From assembly GCA_947462335.1 (NCBI GenBank), contig OX381708.1:9486001-9550000 (forward strand): a stretch of 64,000 nt of DNA, given 5' to 3'. A program made the position numbers and the translations under genes. Positions within the stretch are counted from its first letter, which is position 1. Every line of letters begins with the position of its first letter. The notes beneath the pieces were generated by a model. The model was given only the letters and a program-made list of their open reading frames with translations. It was not told where the DNA came from and ran no database searches. Positions 1-9,863 of the stretch are shown here, piece after piece. Origin of the DNA: Harmothoe impar. Taxonomy: Eukaryota > Annelida > Polychaeta > Phyllodocida > Polynoidae.

Positions 1-350
1 CAGGGACCCATGAATCCACAAACATATCCACCACGGGAGTGGTTATGGACACGTAATGCTGATACCAACTTAATTAACTTCATGGTTTAACCCTTTAAGA
101 ACGGCATTATATCTTAATGCATCATACCCTTAGTCATCATAAATCATGAATGCAGCCCTGGCGAGTAACTCGCCAGGGCTGCATTCATGCATCATACTGA
201 CACTTAGGGGACTGAGACACTCCTGAAAGGTCGGCATGATGCGCCAATACAGCACCAGTGAGTTATTCGCCGGGGCTGCATTAGTGCATCATGATAACCA
301 AGGGTATGATGCATTAAAGCATGATGCCGTCCTTAAAGGTTTAAAGGTCA
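1..350. repeat. Foldback repeat, CTGGCGAGT palindrome family
   Basis: This stretch is one member of a repeat family that recurs at both ends of the window. Its core is a near-perfect palindrome at 147-189 with 21-bp arms and a one-base centre, built from GAATGCAGCCCTGGCGAGT. Around it are variants of TGCATCATG and CCTTAAAGG. A second, diverged half (GCACCAGTGAGTTATTCGCC) lies at about 262. No protein coding is visible. The base-paired design suggests a foldback-type nonautonomous element; its superfamily is unknown. Confidence 0.7.
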
Positions 351-378
351 CATAGTACGTTATGTTTGCTGCCCTTTA

Positions 379-752
379 GGGAGTGTTCATTTATTAATTA
401 CAGGGGGGGTGGTGAGTTTCGCGCGGAGGGACAACTTTTTTTTATGCCCCCCCTCCTCGAGAGCGCGTGGAACATTTCTCGCCGAAGGCGCCGTAAAATT
501 TTCGCCCCCCCCTTTGAACTATAGTAACGCGCAGGCTTTTTTTTCTAAAAAGGGGCTTAAATTTTTATGTCACCCCCTCAAGAGCGGTCAGAATTTTTTA
601 CGCCCCCCCCTCAGGAGGGGTCGGAAATTTTCACGCCTGCGGCCCCTCCTGCATTCAAGAATCATGCCAACCCTTCGAGAATGCATCAGCACCTTTAGGG
701 GGTGAAATCCCCCCCCCCGTCCCCCCAGGGTAACTAATAAATGAACACTCCC
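379..752. mobile_element. MITE with GGGAGTGTTCATTTATTA ends (family A)
   Basis: Terminal inverted repeats begin GGGAGTGTTCATTTATTA on the left and end with the complement on the right. A 3-bp TTA duplication flanks the element (376-378 and 753-755). The interior is C-rich with runs next to AATTTT motifs and a shared block around AACTATAGTAACGCGCAGGC. A TTA target and GGG ends fit PIF/Harbinger-type nonautonomous elements, but no transposase is present, so the superfamily is inferred. Confidence 0.75.
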
Positions 753-1256
753 TTAAGGTCAGCATGTTTGAATGCTGCCCTGGCGAGTAGACCCCCCCCC
801 CCCCCATGGCTGCATTTATGCATCATTTAGACGACAAAGTGTAGAGCAGTTCAATGCATAATGCTGCACTCTGGTGCATCATGCAATTCTTCCATGCATA
901 TTTATGGCCAACACCATACAATCTTATTTCAAATGTATCTCAAAACCTAGCTGGGGACCTCCCGATCCCCCACCCCAGGTATTTGGCGTGGACATGTAAT
1001 TGAGGCACATGTGGTAAGAATCTGGGAAATATTTGATTACTTTTCAACCATGGGGACCACCCATCTTAATACCTTCGACATTATCTTTGATCTTCAAAGT
1101 ATGAACATATTAAATACAGACACAATATTTATTATGATTGAAAACATTTTAATTATTTTCACCTGAAATGGTAGCACCGGTATAACATATACAAACAAAG
1201 TAATGACATGGTATTTGATCACTGATATCTAGGTAGGAATCTAACAATGACTAGAA
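753..1256. other. Gene-free stretch with a dispersed fragment
   Basis: No gene seen. It starts with a further foldback-family fragment (about 760-840) with a C run. The block at 1119-1229 recurs, diverged, at 47279-47372, sharing GATTGAAAACATTTTA and ACAAACAAAGTAATGACATG, so it is a dispersed repeat of unknown type. Confidence 0.5.
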
Positions 1257-1456
1257 GGCTGTGTCTCACGAACTTGGGCCAATGTTTTCGTCTCTGACCG
1301 GGTGCCATCTCTGACCGGGTGCCATCTCTGACTGGGTGCCATCTCTGACCAGCCTGAATGGAAACGGTTTATATAGGGCAGTCAGAGATGGCACCCGGTC
1401 AGAGATGTCACCCGGTCAGAGACGAAAACATTGGCCCAAGTTCGTGAGACACAGCC
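1257..1456. mobile_element. 200-bp foldback MITE, GGCTGTGTCTCACGAACTTG ends
   Basis: Nearly the whole element is an inverted repeat. The left arm begins GGCTGTGTCTCACGAACTTG and the right arm ends with its complement; the arms are about 77 bp and differ at one or two positions. Inside each arm the 18-bp motif CTCTGACCGGGTGCCAT is tandemly repeated, with one more copy on the left arm. No clear target duplication was found. No coding. Confidence 0.75.
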
Positions 1457-3180
1457 ATAAGATGCATAATGGTCTATGCCTAACCACCGCTCCAATGGCC
1501 CCCAATATAGTCCAATCACCAAAAGACACAATACTAAGGCCACCTTTCTTTTTTGCTAACTTAGATTAAGGGCCACCACAGCAAATATTTTGGGTGTGAG
1601 AGGGGAAAAAAAGCAAAAAAGCTGCCCTTTTGGGGGGAACTGGGTCCTGAAATTTTACGGGGGGCAGAGGGAAAAAAGAAAGAAAAGCATGGACAATACT
1701 TCTTTTGGCTATCAAATGAAGGTAGCCTATATTTAGAAATATTCCCAATTTTTACGGTCTAATTTTGGGTGTTTGCTGGTCAGCTTATATTTTTTCCATT
1801 CAATTTTTCTTCTTTTTTTTTTGGGGGGGGGGGGGGGTTAAATTATCAAAAAAAATCCCAACGGGCAGGGTTAAAAGAAAATGAAAAACATCTAAATAAA
1901 ATGGCCTAAGAAACTAGGAACAAACTGAAATGTGAGCCTTGACAAAAAGTATAGCCTCCAATATAGACATCCACATCTATTATCACTCACAGAATTTAGC
2001 ATACCACTGTTTGCATATCCCCCGTAGTCTTAAAAAGGCATATTCCTTGCAGTTTTGTATGGTATATGGTGAGGACTGTCATCAATACCCCCAAAATTGA
2101 TGCACCGACATTTCCAGAATTCCAATTATCGCATCGACAAAAACATCATATCGATAAACCCTCGGAATCCACAAGTAGACCAGGAATTTACCTTTCCAAA
2201 ATTGAAAGAATGTGGATCAAAACTAATCTTGATGACTAATCCATCACATCCAGACGTTCTGAATATAGCCCTCATGCTACATGTATAGCGCAGGTTGACC
2301 ACACTTGATATAGTGTAGGCTACTGATTGTGATAAACAACTGAAAACATCTATATTCAAACATATCTTAAACATTGATCCCATATCAAAATAAATCGATA
2401 TAATCGGAAAACCGAGACCAAAATAGTGATAATTGGAATAGAAATAAATTGGATACCAATGACACTCCTATAAACCAGAGGTATTGTGAAACACTATTGT
2501 AGAGTTTAGTATTTTACGGTCGCAGAATAAACAACTCGGAAGGTTCTTTATACGTTCTGGATGCAAAGAGAGAGAGTTTTATTCACATTTCCTACTACAG
2601 TAATCTAAGTTCGGTTCTTGTTCGGGACGAGACCTGATGAGGTCTGTCTACCACTGAGCCTTCCGGCCTTATATATCCCACCCTACCCGATCGCAGCGCC
2701 CCCTTATCAACACTCGCGCCCTCTGTATACGGGTCACGAACTAATATCTTATGGTGGTTTATATAACTGCGATCCGAGTGGGATTCGAGTCCCCTACACT
2801 ATGTTTAATACTTTGAGGCATGGTATACAGCAGTGAGACTACAACGGATATGCTTTTTAAGACTATGATGGATATTCTTTTGTCAAGTCTTGCTTTTGAT
2901 TCGTCCCAGTGTGTTAATACTAAGTACATGTACCAGAAACATTGTTAGCCAAGTGCCCGTCCTGTATAGTCTAACCCATCAAGCTCAAACAGGATTTTTT
3001 TGGGGTAATTTTTATTTATAGTGATAAATTGTAAAAGGGTGGCATTAAATAGCTATCTATATGTAGACTGTCACCCTTGTCTTCTATTGGTCAACTTTCA
3101 AATGATACTCAGTTGAAACACTGAGATGTATAAATGTATGGTGGAAATAACAGATCATAAATGTACCAGTATGCTTTAAA
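1457..3180. other. Gene-free stretch
   Basis: No convincing gene. There is a poly-G/poly-C stretch near 1822-1838 and AT-rich DNA. Short open frames here (for example 2097-2288 and 2618-2836) have no recognisable domain, no splice context and no repeat structure. Confidence 0.4.
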
Positions 3181-3299
3181 TTTCATGAAAAAAAACAAAC
3201 ATGTATGTATACATGTATTTTACCCCTGAAAAGAGTACCGTAATTGTATACTTGAATGCATGTGAAACAAACTACTTTATGAGAAGTACCGGTATACAT

Positions 3300-3725
3300 T
3301 GGAATTCCATAGAAATGCGTTGTGGTGAAAAACCTTTTGTTGCAATTTGTTTGAGGTTTGGCCCTAAAATCAACTAGTAGTCCAGGCAAACTAAGGTTTG
3401 AGGTCAAACAACTGGATTTAAAGGGTCTCCAATGACAATCTGCATTGGCTCTCCCTTTCTAGATAGATTGTTCTCATCAATACCATCATTTTGAGCTATT
3501 ACACAACCACTTTCATTGACATATGAGGATTTCAGGGTGAAAAGTATAAAATTCCAGCCCCGTTGGCAGCCATCTTGGATTCAGCGGTGTTCCCCAACCC
3601 TGAACTCTTAGGACTTTTAGTATGTCATTCTAGGGACTTCATAGAAATGCATTGTGGTCAAAAACCTTTTGTTGCAATTTGTTTGAGGTTTTTGGCCCTA
3701 AAAAACACTAGTTTGCCTGGACTAT
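3300..3725. repeat. Duplicated 85-bp block
   Basis: The block containing GTGGTGAAAAACCTTTTGTTGCAA at about 3305-3395 recurs at about 3640-3725 in the same direction with a few changes, ending in CTAGT and CAGGCAAACTAAG-like sequence. It lies just outside the 41-bp minisatellite. Function unknown. Confidence 0.55.
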
Positions 3726-3726
3726 G

Positions 3727-4700
3727 TAAGCTGACAAGATGAGTGGCTACACGGTTCTGTAAGTGTGTCACCTGGTGAAATGACCAAGCTAACAATAAAA
3801 CGTTATTTTACGTCAAAATAACATTTTAAAACTTCATATAACGTTATGCCATAGTAAGGAGTCTTAGAGTTACGTTATGTAACGTTATATAACGTTATAA
3901 AATGTTGTATAACGTTTTTTATTTACTGGGGAGTGGCTACATGGTCCTGTAAGTCTGTAAGCTGACAAGATGAGTGGCTACATGGTTCTGTTAGTCTGTA
4001 AGCTGCCAAGATGAGGGGCTACACGGTTCTGTAAGTCTGTAACCTGACAAGATGAGTGGCTACATGGTTCTGTAGGTCTGTAAGCTGACAAGATGAATGG
4101 CTACATGGTTCTGTAAGTCTGTCACCTGACAAGATGAGTGGCTACATGGTTCTGTAAGTCTGTAAGCTGACAAGATGAGTGGCTACATGGTTCTGTAAGT
4201 CTGTAAGCTGACAAGATGAGTGGCTACATGGTTTTGTATGTCTATAAGTGGACAAGATGAGTGGCTACATGGCTCTGTAAGTCTGTAACCTGACAAGATG
4301 AGTGGCTACATGGTCCTGTAAGTCTGTAAGTGGACAAGATGAGTGGCTACATGGTTCTGTAAGTCTGTAAGCTGACAAGATGAGTGGCTACATGGTTCTG
4401 TAAGTCTGTAAGCTGACAAGATGAGTGGCTACATGGTTCTGTAAGTCTGTAAGCTGACAAGATGAGTAGCTACATGGTTCTGTAAGTCTGTAAGCTGCCA
4501 AGATGAGTGGCTACACAGTTCTGTAAGTCTGTAAACTGACAAGATGAGTGGCTACATGGTTCTGTACGTCTGTAAGCTGACAAGATGAGTGGCTACATGG
4601 TTCTGTACGTCTGTAAGCTGACAAGATGAGTGGCTACATGGTTCTGTAAGTCTGTAAGCTGACAAGATGAGTGGCTACATGGTTCTGTAAGTCTGTCACC
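3727..4700. repeat. 41-bp minisatellite derived from zinc-finger gene 1 tail
   Basis: About 18-19 tandem copies of a 41-bp unit (GATGAGTGGCTACATGGTTC plus TGTAAGTCTGTAAGCTGACAA) from 3931 to 4700, plus one outlying copy at 3727-3770. The unit is the complement of the codons for the last zinc-finger segment of the minus-strand gene (DLQNHVATHLVS), so coding DNA was amplified. Because 41 is not a multiple of three, the reading frame shifts with each copy, and the gene's stop codon falls inside the second copy. Confidence 0.85.
3796..3922. mobile_element. Small AACGTTAT-rich foldback insertion
   Basis: An AT-rich segment with imperfect inverted ends (AATAAAACGTTAT left, ATAACGTTTTTTATT right) and several internal TATAACGTTATA palindromes. 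It sits between one isolated 41-bp repeat copy (about 3727-3770) and the main array from 3931, so it probably inserted into the array. Confidence 0.5.
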
Positions 4701-6664
4701 TGCAGGAAGCCCATCACACATGTCTCACAGCTGGTACAGAGGTGCATCAAGAGGTGGTTCTGTAAGTCCACTGGTCGGCAGAACCCCCTAACACACATAG
4801 CACAGCGGGAATTGTCACCAAATTCTCCACAGCTGCAAGAAATGTCTAATTCTGATTTGATTTTATAGGATTCAGTTTTATCTGGTGATACTAAATCCTG
4901 GTTATGTACAGCATATGTGTGGTATAAGTGTCCCTTATTTCTGGTTGGTTGGACAGAGGTTGAAGGGTCTGTGTGAGGTCTTGTATGCGTCCTCAGGTGT
5001 TTCTGTAGTTCTCCTGCTGTGGGGAATGTTATACAACAACGGGAACAGATGTTCATCTGTCTCTTGTTTCCCCTTTTATGGATCTCCATATGGCGCTCCA
5101 ATGTAAATGAGTATGTATACAACTTATTACACATGGGACACTTGTGAGGTTTCCCCTCTGTGTGGATCATCATGTGTGTCTTTAATTGACTAGATCTCCT
5201 ATATTGTTTAGTACATTCAGAACACTTGTAAGGTTTCTCTCCTGTGTGAATCATCATGTGCTCCTTTAAGTTAGATGAATGTGTAAACTTTTTACCACAG
5301 TCAGAACACTTGTAAGGTTTCTCACCTGTGTGGATCATCATGTGACGCCTGAAGCTATATGTATGTGTAAAGTGTTTATCACACTCAGAACACTTGTATG
5401 GTTTCTCACCTGTGTGGGCCACCATGTGTATCTTCAAGGTACTTGACAGAGTAAACTGTTTACCACACACAGAACACTTGTGAGGTTTCTCCCCTGTGTG
5501 GACCATCGTGTGTGTCTTTAATTGACTAGATCTCCTATATTGTTTAGTACATTCAGAACACTTGTAAGGTTTCTCTCCTGTGTGAATCATCATGTGTTCC
5601 TTTAAGTTAAATGACTGTGTAAACTGTTTACCACAGTCAGAACACTTGTAAGGTTTCTCACCTGTGTGGATCATCATGTGACGCCGTAGGGTATATTTAT
5701 GTGTAAACTGTTTACCACACTTAGAACACATGTGAGGTTTCCCCCCTGTGTGGACAATCATGTGTGTCTTTAACTGACTAGATCTCCTATATTGTTTAGT
5801 ACATTTAGAATACTTGTAAGGTTTCTCTCCTCTGTGGATAATCATGTGTGCCTTTAAGTTAGATGAATGTGTAAACTGTTTACCACAGTCAGAACACATG
5901 TGAGGGTTCTCCCTTGTGTGGACCATCATGTGTGTCTTTAATTGACTAGATCTCCTATATTGTTTAGTACATTCAGAACACTTGTAAGGTTTCTCTCCTG
6001 TGTGAATCATCATGTGTTCCTTTAAGTTAAATGACTGTGTAAACTGTTTACCACAGTCAGAACACTTGTAAGGTTTCTCACCTGTGTGGATCATCATGTG
6101 ACGCCGTAGGGTATATTTATGTGTAAACTGTTTACCACACTTAGAACACATGTGAGGTTTCCCCCCTGTGTGGACAATCATGTGTGTCTTTAACTGACTA
6201 GATCTCCTATATTGTTTAGTACATTTAGAACACTTGTAAGGTTTCTCTCCTCTGTGGATAATCATGTGTGCCTTTAAGTTAGATGAATGTGTAAACTGTT
6301 TACCACAGTCAGAACACATGTGAGGGTTCTCCCTTGTGTGGACCATCATGTGTGTCTTTAATTGACTAGATCTCCTATATTGTTTAGTACATTCAGAACA
6401 CTTGTAAGGTTTCTCTCCTGTGTGAATCATCATGTGCTCCTTTAAGGTAAATGACTGTGTAAACTGTTTACCACACTCAAGGCACTTGTGAGGTTTCTCA
6501 CCTGTGTGGATTCTCATGTGTTTCTTTAAGCCACTTGCCCGTGTAAACTGTTTACTACATAGAGAACAGTGATGAGGCTTCTCCATGCTGGTCATTTTAT
6601 GGTTCTGTGACTTAGAGTTGCTCCCCACTCGGCCCTTGGTCTTTGCTCTTGGCTGAAGTTCCAT
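4634..6664 (-). CDS. Poly-C2H2 zinc-finger protein, 676 aa (ZNF1)
   Basis: Likely nuclear DNA-binding protein. A short basic leader (residues 1-25) is followed by about 19 consecutive C2H2 fingers with TGEKP-type linkers, then a spacer and two divergent terminal fingers (CAMCVRGF, CETCVMGF). No KRAB, SCAN or BTB domain is visible. The frame is a single exon from ATG at 6664; a splice-acceptor-like TTTCTGTCTTGCAG ends at 6759, so an untranslated 5' exon is probable. Five fingers are duplicated in tandem (420 bp, about 5510-5926 against 5930-6346). One duplicated finger has lost a zinc-binding Cys (KYSKC at about residue 285). The C-terminus runs into the 41-bp minisatellite, so the last 20 or so residues are repeat-encoded. 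The target is unknown. It is paralogous to the gene at 27015. Confidence 0.9.
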   Translation of the reverse strand: MELQPRAKTKGRVGSNSKSQNHKMTSMEKPHHCSLCSKQFTRASGLKKHMRIHTGEKPHKCLECGKQFTQSFTLKEHMMIHTGEKPYKCSECTKQYRRSSQLKTHMMVHTRENPHMCSDCGKQFTHSSNLKAHMIIHRGEKPYKCSKCTKQYRRSSQLKTHMIVHTGGKPHMCSKCGKQFTHKYTLRRHMMIHTGEKPYKCSDCGKQFTQSFNLKEHMMIHTGEKPYKCSECTKQYRRSSQLKTHMMVHTRENPHMCSDCGKQFTHSSNLKAHMIIHRGEKPYKYSKCTKQYRRSSQLKTHMIVHTGGKPHMCSKCGKQFTHKYTLRRHMMIHTGEKPYKCSDCGKQFTQSFNLKEHMMIHTGEKPYKCSECTKQYRRSSQLKTHTMVHTGEKPHKCSVCGKQFTLSSTLKIHMVAHTGEKPYKCSECDKHFTHTYSFRRHMMIHTGEKPYKCSDCGKKFTHSSNLKEHMMIHTGEKPYKCSECTKQYRRSSQLKTHMMIHTEGKPHKCPMCNKLYTYSFTLERHMEIHKRGNKRQMNICSRCCITFPTAGELQKHLRTHTRPHTDPSTSVQPTRNKGHLYHTYAVHNQDLVSPDKTESYKIKSELDISCSCGEFGDNSRCAMCVRGFCRPVDLQNHLLMHLCTSCETCVMGFLQVTDLQNHVATHLVSLQTYRTM

Positions 6665-6745
6665 TTTAGTCTGTTTTATAAGTTGTCTTGTGAATCAGCT
6701 TGTTTTGGAGATTCTTGTTTAGCCTTACTTACTGTTCAGGACATT

Positions 6746-6772
6746 ACCCTCATACAATCTGCAAGACAGAAA
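6746..6772 (-). promoter_or_regulatory. 5'-UTR splice acceptor of ZNF1
   Basis: On the minus strand a pyrimidine-rich tract ends TTTCTGTCTTGCAG with the exon starting at 6758, 94 bases before the ATG. The paralogue at 27015 has the same arrangement (acceptor at 29821-29822), which supports a shared 5'-UTR intron. Confidence 0.6.
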
Positions 6773-6855
6773 TGAGAACAGATATAACATTTTGTGATAT
6801 TTGTTAGTGTGGAAGTGTGGGTGACATGGTACCATTGGTAGCTGTATCGCAAGTG

Positions 6856-7900
6856 TAGTAGTACTACCAGTAGCCGAGGCTGAAAACTCAATCAGTACAT
6901 TAGTGCTTTTTGTACAATGTGGCTATGAACAGAGATAATTTTTGTTCTATTTGTAGGAAAAACCCAAAAATGCCTTTAAAAAATGAAAAAAAAATAGGGT
7001 AGGACTAAAAAAAAAAGGGTTGGTCGGGATACCTGCACAAAACTTTTATTCCCCTAACAAGATCTCCTCCACCGGTCTCACTGCTTCTGGAACTTCTACA
7101 AAAGCAGTCCGTCCGGCAGCCCGGTCTACCTGTAGAATGGCATGGCCCTCATATGTGATGTCCAATCCCCCACCTATGGATAGGTATAAATTTCTCACAA
7201 GATCCATGCCAGCCCATACTGAAAACCTCAGGGTCGTCATTTTGACAATACCAAAATTGACAACTTTAGGTGGTCAAGGTGACGACCTTAGGTCGTCATT
7301 GTGACCATTTAAGGTAGTCATATCTGATCCATATAGACCAAAGTTGTCATAATGAGGACCTTAGGTAGTCACATGGATTGGGTAGTCAGAATGACTAGTT
7401 ACCTTAAGGTTGTTGTTTTAGCTATTGTAAATTTGAAGACCTAAAGTCATCAGTAATGACAACTCTCAACACTATTGGGTAGCCATTGAGACAACCTAGG
7501 GTATATCTGGGTGTTGGACATGGCACATGCCCTGTCATGTGCTGCCACCCAGGGGAAAGGGGTTGAAGTAAATTTTCTGTCATGAGATATAAACTTGTGA
7601 CAGGGAGCAGAGTAGTCGCTATACCTTCAAGGCCATCATTCTCACCAATACACAACTTATTGATAACAAGTAAAGCTACTTAGTTTAATCAAGAGTAAAC
7701 CAAATATGTGAAAGGAATGCCTCTCATTAGGAGGTGAACTAATCAGAGAGTATATTCATACACCATTCTCCATAGCACTTTCCATTAGTCATTATGACAA
7801 CCTAGGTCGTCATAATGACTAGGAACCTTCCTCTGGGTTTTCAGTGCATAGAATACCAAATAAGTTTCCCAGGTTTATCCCAGAATGATCACAGCACCAG
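6856..7900 (-). mobile_element. Truncated leader of a further tandem Gypsy copy
   Basis: Sequence left of the first LTR matches, with divergence, the leader that follows LTR2 and LTR3 (15505-15840 and 23445-23780): the same TGGTGCTGTGATCA primer-binding-like segment, the same GATCCATGCCAGCC block and the same poly-A rich stretch. So the array once continued left and now ends near the upstream region of ZNF1. Compared with the other copies it lacks about 900 bp (the 14602-15505 segment) and carries an extra insertion at 7220-7846. Confidence 0.65.
7220..7846. mobile_element. MITE with CTGAAAACC ends
   Basis: Absent from the matching positions of the other two leader copies, where GATCCATGCCAGCC runs directly into GACAGAATACC, so it is a real insertion with two empty sites. 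The ends are CTGAAAACC and GGTTTTCAG. The interior holds repeated AGGTCGTCATAATGAC-like motifs in both directions. No transposase. Confidence 0.7.
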
Positions 7901-8257
7901 TGTAGCCGTCTGTCAGGCAGTATCGGGTGGACACTGCTGTCAGGTTATCGATCAGTATATATGATCAATGTGAGACAAAACAGAACCTGGTCAGTTTATC
8001 TTACTTGGTCTTTATTTACACATAATTATTATAGAGACGGACCTGATAGCTTGGTTAATATTACACTCTGAGCACATCCATCTATCCGTTGGGAAAGTAA
8101 TATGAGCTACTAAGCCAGCCTGCTTAAAGGCCCAGCGCCCCTATATATAGAGCTGAGTACCTGTCCCGACTGCACTCTGACTGTTACTGGACGTGCAGTA
8201 AGATCTGCGGGTTTAACCTTTACCTCCGGTAGCTATACATAGGGTGACATGGGGTCA
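7901..8257 (-). repeat. LTR1 of the tandem Gypsy array
   Basis: 357 bp, starting TG and ending CA on the plus strand. Read on the minus strand it has a TATA-like CTATATATAGGGG and, about 115 bases further, AATAAAG, as expected of U3 and R. The minus-strand end GGCTACA is followed by C then TGGTGCTGTGATCA, a candidate primer-binding site. It is identical to LTR2 from 7909 onward and differs at 7908. Confidence 0.75.
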
Positions 8258-8447
8258 GCTGAGTCGTGGCGAATCCACGCACAGACGATTTGTGCCATCC
8301 TTCTTGGTTGCAACAAGCACTGGTGTAGACCATGGTGATCTACTCTTCCTGATGATATCTGCTTTCAAGGGGTCATCTACTTTTTCTTCAATGAACATTG
8401 TTTTCCTAAAGGGGCTCTGTATGCTTTGAGTCCTATTGGTGGATGAT
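8245..8447 (-). pseudogene. Truncated Gypsy reverse transcriptase, N-terminal part
   Basis: The minus strand continues from the protease region in an interrupted frame that reads like the start of a Ty3/Gypsy RT: RAPLGK, then PWSTPVLVATKKDG and NRLCVD, the segment before the first catalytic Asp. It then runs straight into LTR1. Everything expected after it (RT palm with the DD motif, RNase H, integrase) is missing. Stops and frame changes show it is dead. The second unit has the same structure. Confidence 0.75.
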
Positions 8448-8449
8448 CT

Positions 8450-9109
8450 TCAGTATCTATATTTATTTTGAGTAGCTCTGTTTTTCTGGTCGTCCTTTGC
8501 AAATAGATCTTCATTTGCCATTAGAGGTTGCTGAATGTTCTTGTAACCCATGTGGCCTCCAAGTTGCCTCTCGACACAATTGCCATCTGACTTGTTCAAT
8601 TGTGGTTTTTGATCAACTTCATTAATGTCTGCAGGCACTAATGTTCCAATTACATTTCCCTTCTTCAGTTTATATGTCTTGCCCTTCTCATTGATCATAT
8701 TTACCATAAACGTTCTTCCCTTGGTGACAATGCTAACTGTATTCACAACTGTTACTCCTGGTTCTTCTCTAAGTACTCCTGACTCCGGGGATGTACATAA
8801 TATGTAAGAATGGTTTGTATATATCATATACAAACCATTCTTGTGGCCTGTGGTCCGGGCCTTCTTTGCAGGAGCGCTAGCCATGCTGTAGGCGGGCAGT
8901 TCTACATCACACATCAGCCTCACGAAAGATGAATGTGCTAGGTCCTGTAGAGGGATTGAAACTCCTTGATAGTCCAACGTCTTCTTTTTTCCATTTATCA
9001 ACATACCTTTCTCAGTGATGAGGTCCCAATCAATAATTACTGGATGGTTTAGGTTTTCCACAATTAGAAAGGTATGCTGAATGGGTTGACCTCTGACATG
9101 TAGGGTCAA
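8450..9109 (-). pseudogene. Protease-linker region of decayed Gypsy pol, 219 aa frame
   Basis: An open frame whose N-terminal part (VIIDWDLI) corresponds to the second half of a retropepsin domain and whose rest links to RT. The first half, with the DTGA motif, lies in another frame at 9204-9473. A stop at about 9201-9203 and a frame change near the G7 run at 9118-9124 separate them, so no intact protease is made. A perfect 16-bp hairpin (8806-8842) lies within the coding sequence. Confidence 0.7.
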
Positions 9110-9203
9110 GTCACATTCCCCCCCAGTTGTTGATGCCAGTTTGATTTGCAGAGCTCAAAGTAATGTTTGATGGACGGATTGTGAGACCACCATGCTTCTT
9201 GAT

Positions 9204-9473
9204 TTATTTAAAGAACTCTGCCGAAATGAGCGAGACTTGTGCTCCAGTGTCAATCAACCCTCGGCTCCGTACCTTCCCTAAAGATATTTTGCATGTTGCC
9301 TTCTGGGCTGGCCCATTTTCAGTTATTGTTACTTCTCTCTTCTGTCCTTTGTTGTCATCTTCATAAATTATCTGTCCCTTTCCCTTCTTCTTGAACCACC
9401 TGTTCTTCTCGGGCCTTACTGCGGTGGTGTTTGGAAGGCCCCTTGGGCGTTTAAACCCGGCTGCTGTGGCCAA
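9204..9473 (-). pseudogene. Retropepsin N-terminal part with DTGA
   Basis: The frame contains GLIDTGAQVSLIS, the catalytic loop of a retroviral-type aspartic protease, after a basic segment (KNRWFKKKGKG). Just upstream on the minus strand, about 9430-9555, is a Q/N-rich gag tail with two copies of NQQGWPQQ, closed by a stop. It is a fragment of a formerly continuous gag-pro-pol. Confidence 0.75.
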
Positions 9474-9556
9474 CCCTGCTGGTTCTGCTGTTGCCCTCTA
9501 TTTCCTTGCTGTGGCCAACCCTGCTGGTTCTGTTGCTGACCTCCATTTCCTTATAG

Positions 9557-9863
9557 TGTCCGGTCGGCGCCTCGGCGTCTTGGGGCCGACCGTTACCTTT
9601 GTATGGGGAGATATGGGTCCACTTGTGATATATGCATTAATTATGTATGGGGGGAAAGCTTGGCTTGGCTAAATGAGAAATAGGTATGTCTGACGTTTAG
9701 GTGTACTTTGATGGACATATGGATTGGAAATATGTATAAAGTATTGTGCATATTTATAAATAATAATAAATATGAATATTAATAATCATAGATCATAACT
9801 ATGACGTAATTTTATGTAATACATTGGATGAGGGTAAAATAAGGGGTTTTGTGGCATGACAGT
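9557..9863 (-). mobile_element. Partial LTR of the env-element family inside gag
   Basis: About 307 bp homologous to the last third of the LTR of the 31-44 kb element (plus-strand 32005-32314): shared CCGGTCGG, GTATGTCTGACGT, GTGTACTTTGATGGACATAT and the terminal AAGGGGTTTTGTGGC. It interrupts the gag frame between the matrix/capsid-like part (ending at about 9866) and the Q-rich tail (from about 9555). The other end of the LTR is missing, so it is a truncated solo LTR or a recombination scar. Confidence 0.8.

Noticed and set aside
409..705. Frame of 98 codons in the first MITE
   Set aside because: Proline-rich because of C runs in the MITE; no coding character.
4671..5106. Plus-strand open frames over the 3' end of ZNF1 (and 27038-27493 over ZNF2)
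   Set aside because: They are the antisense of conserved zinc-finger and spacer codons; similarity between the two comes from the paralogy of the minus-strand genes.
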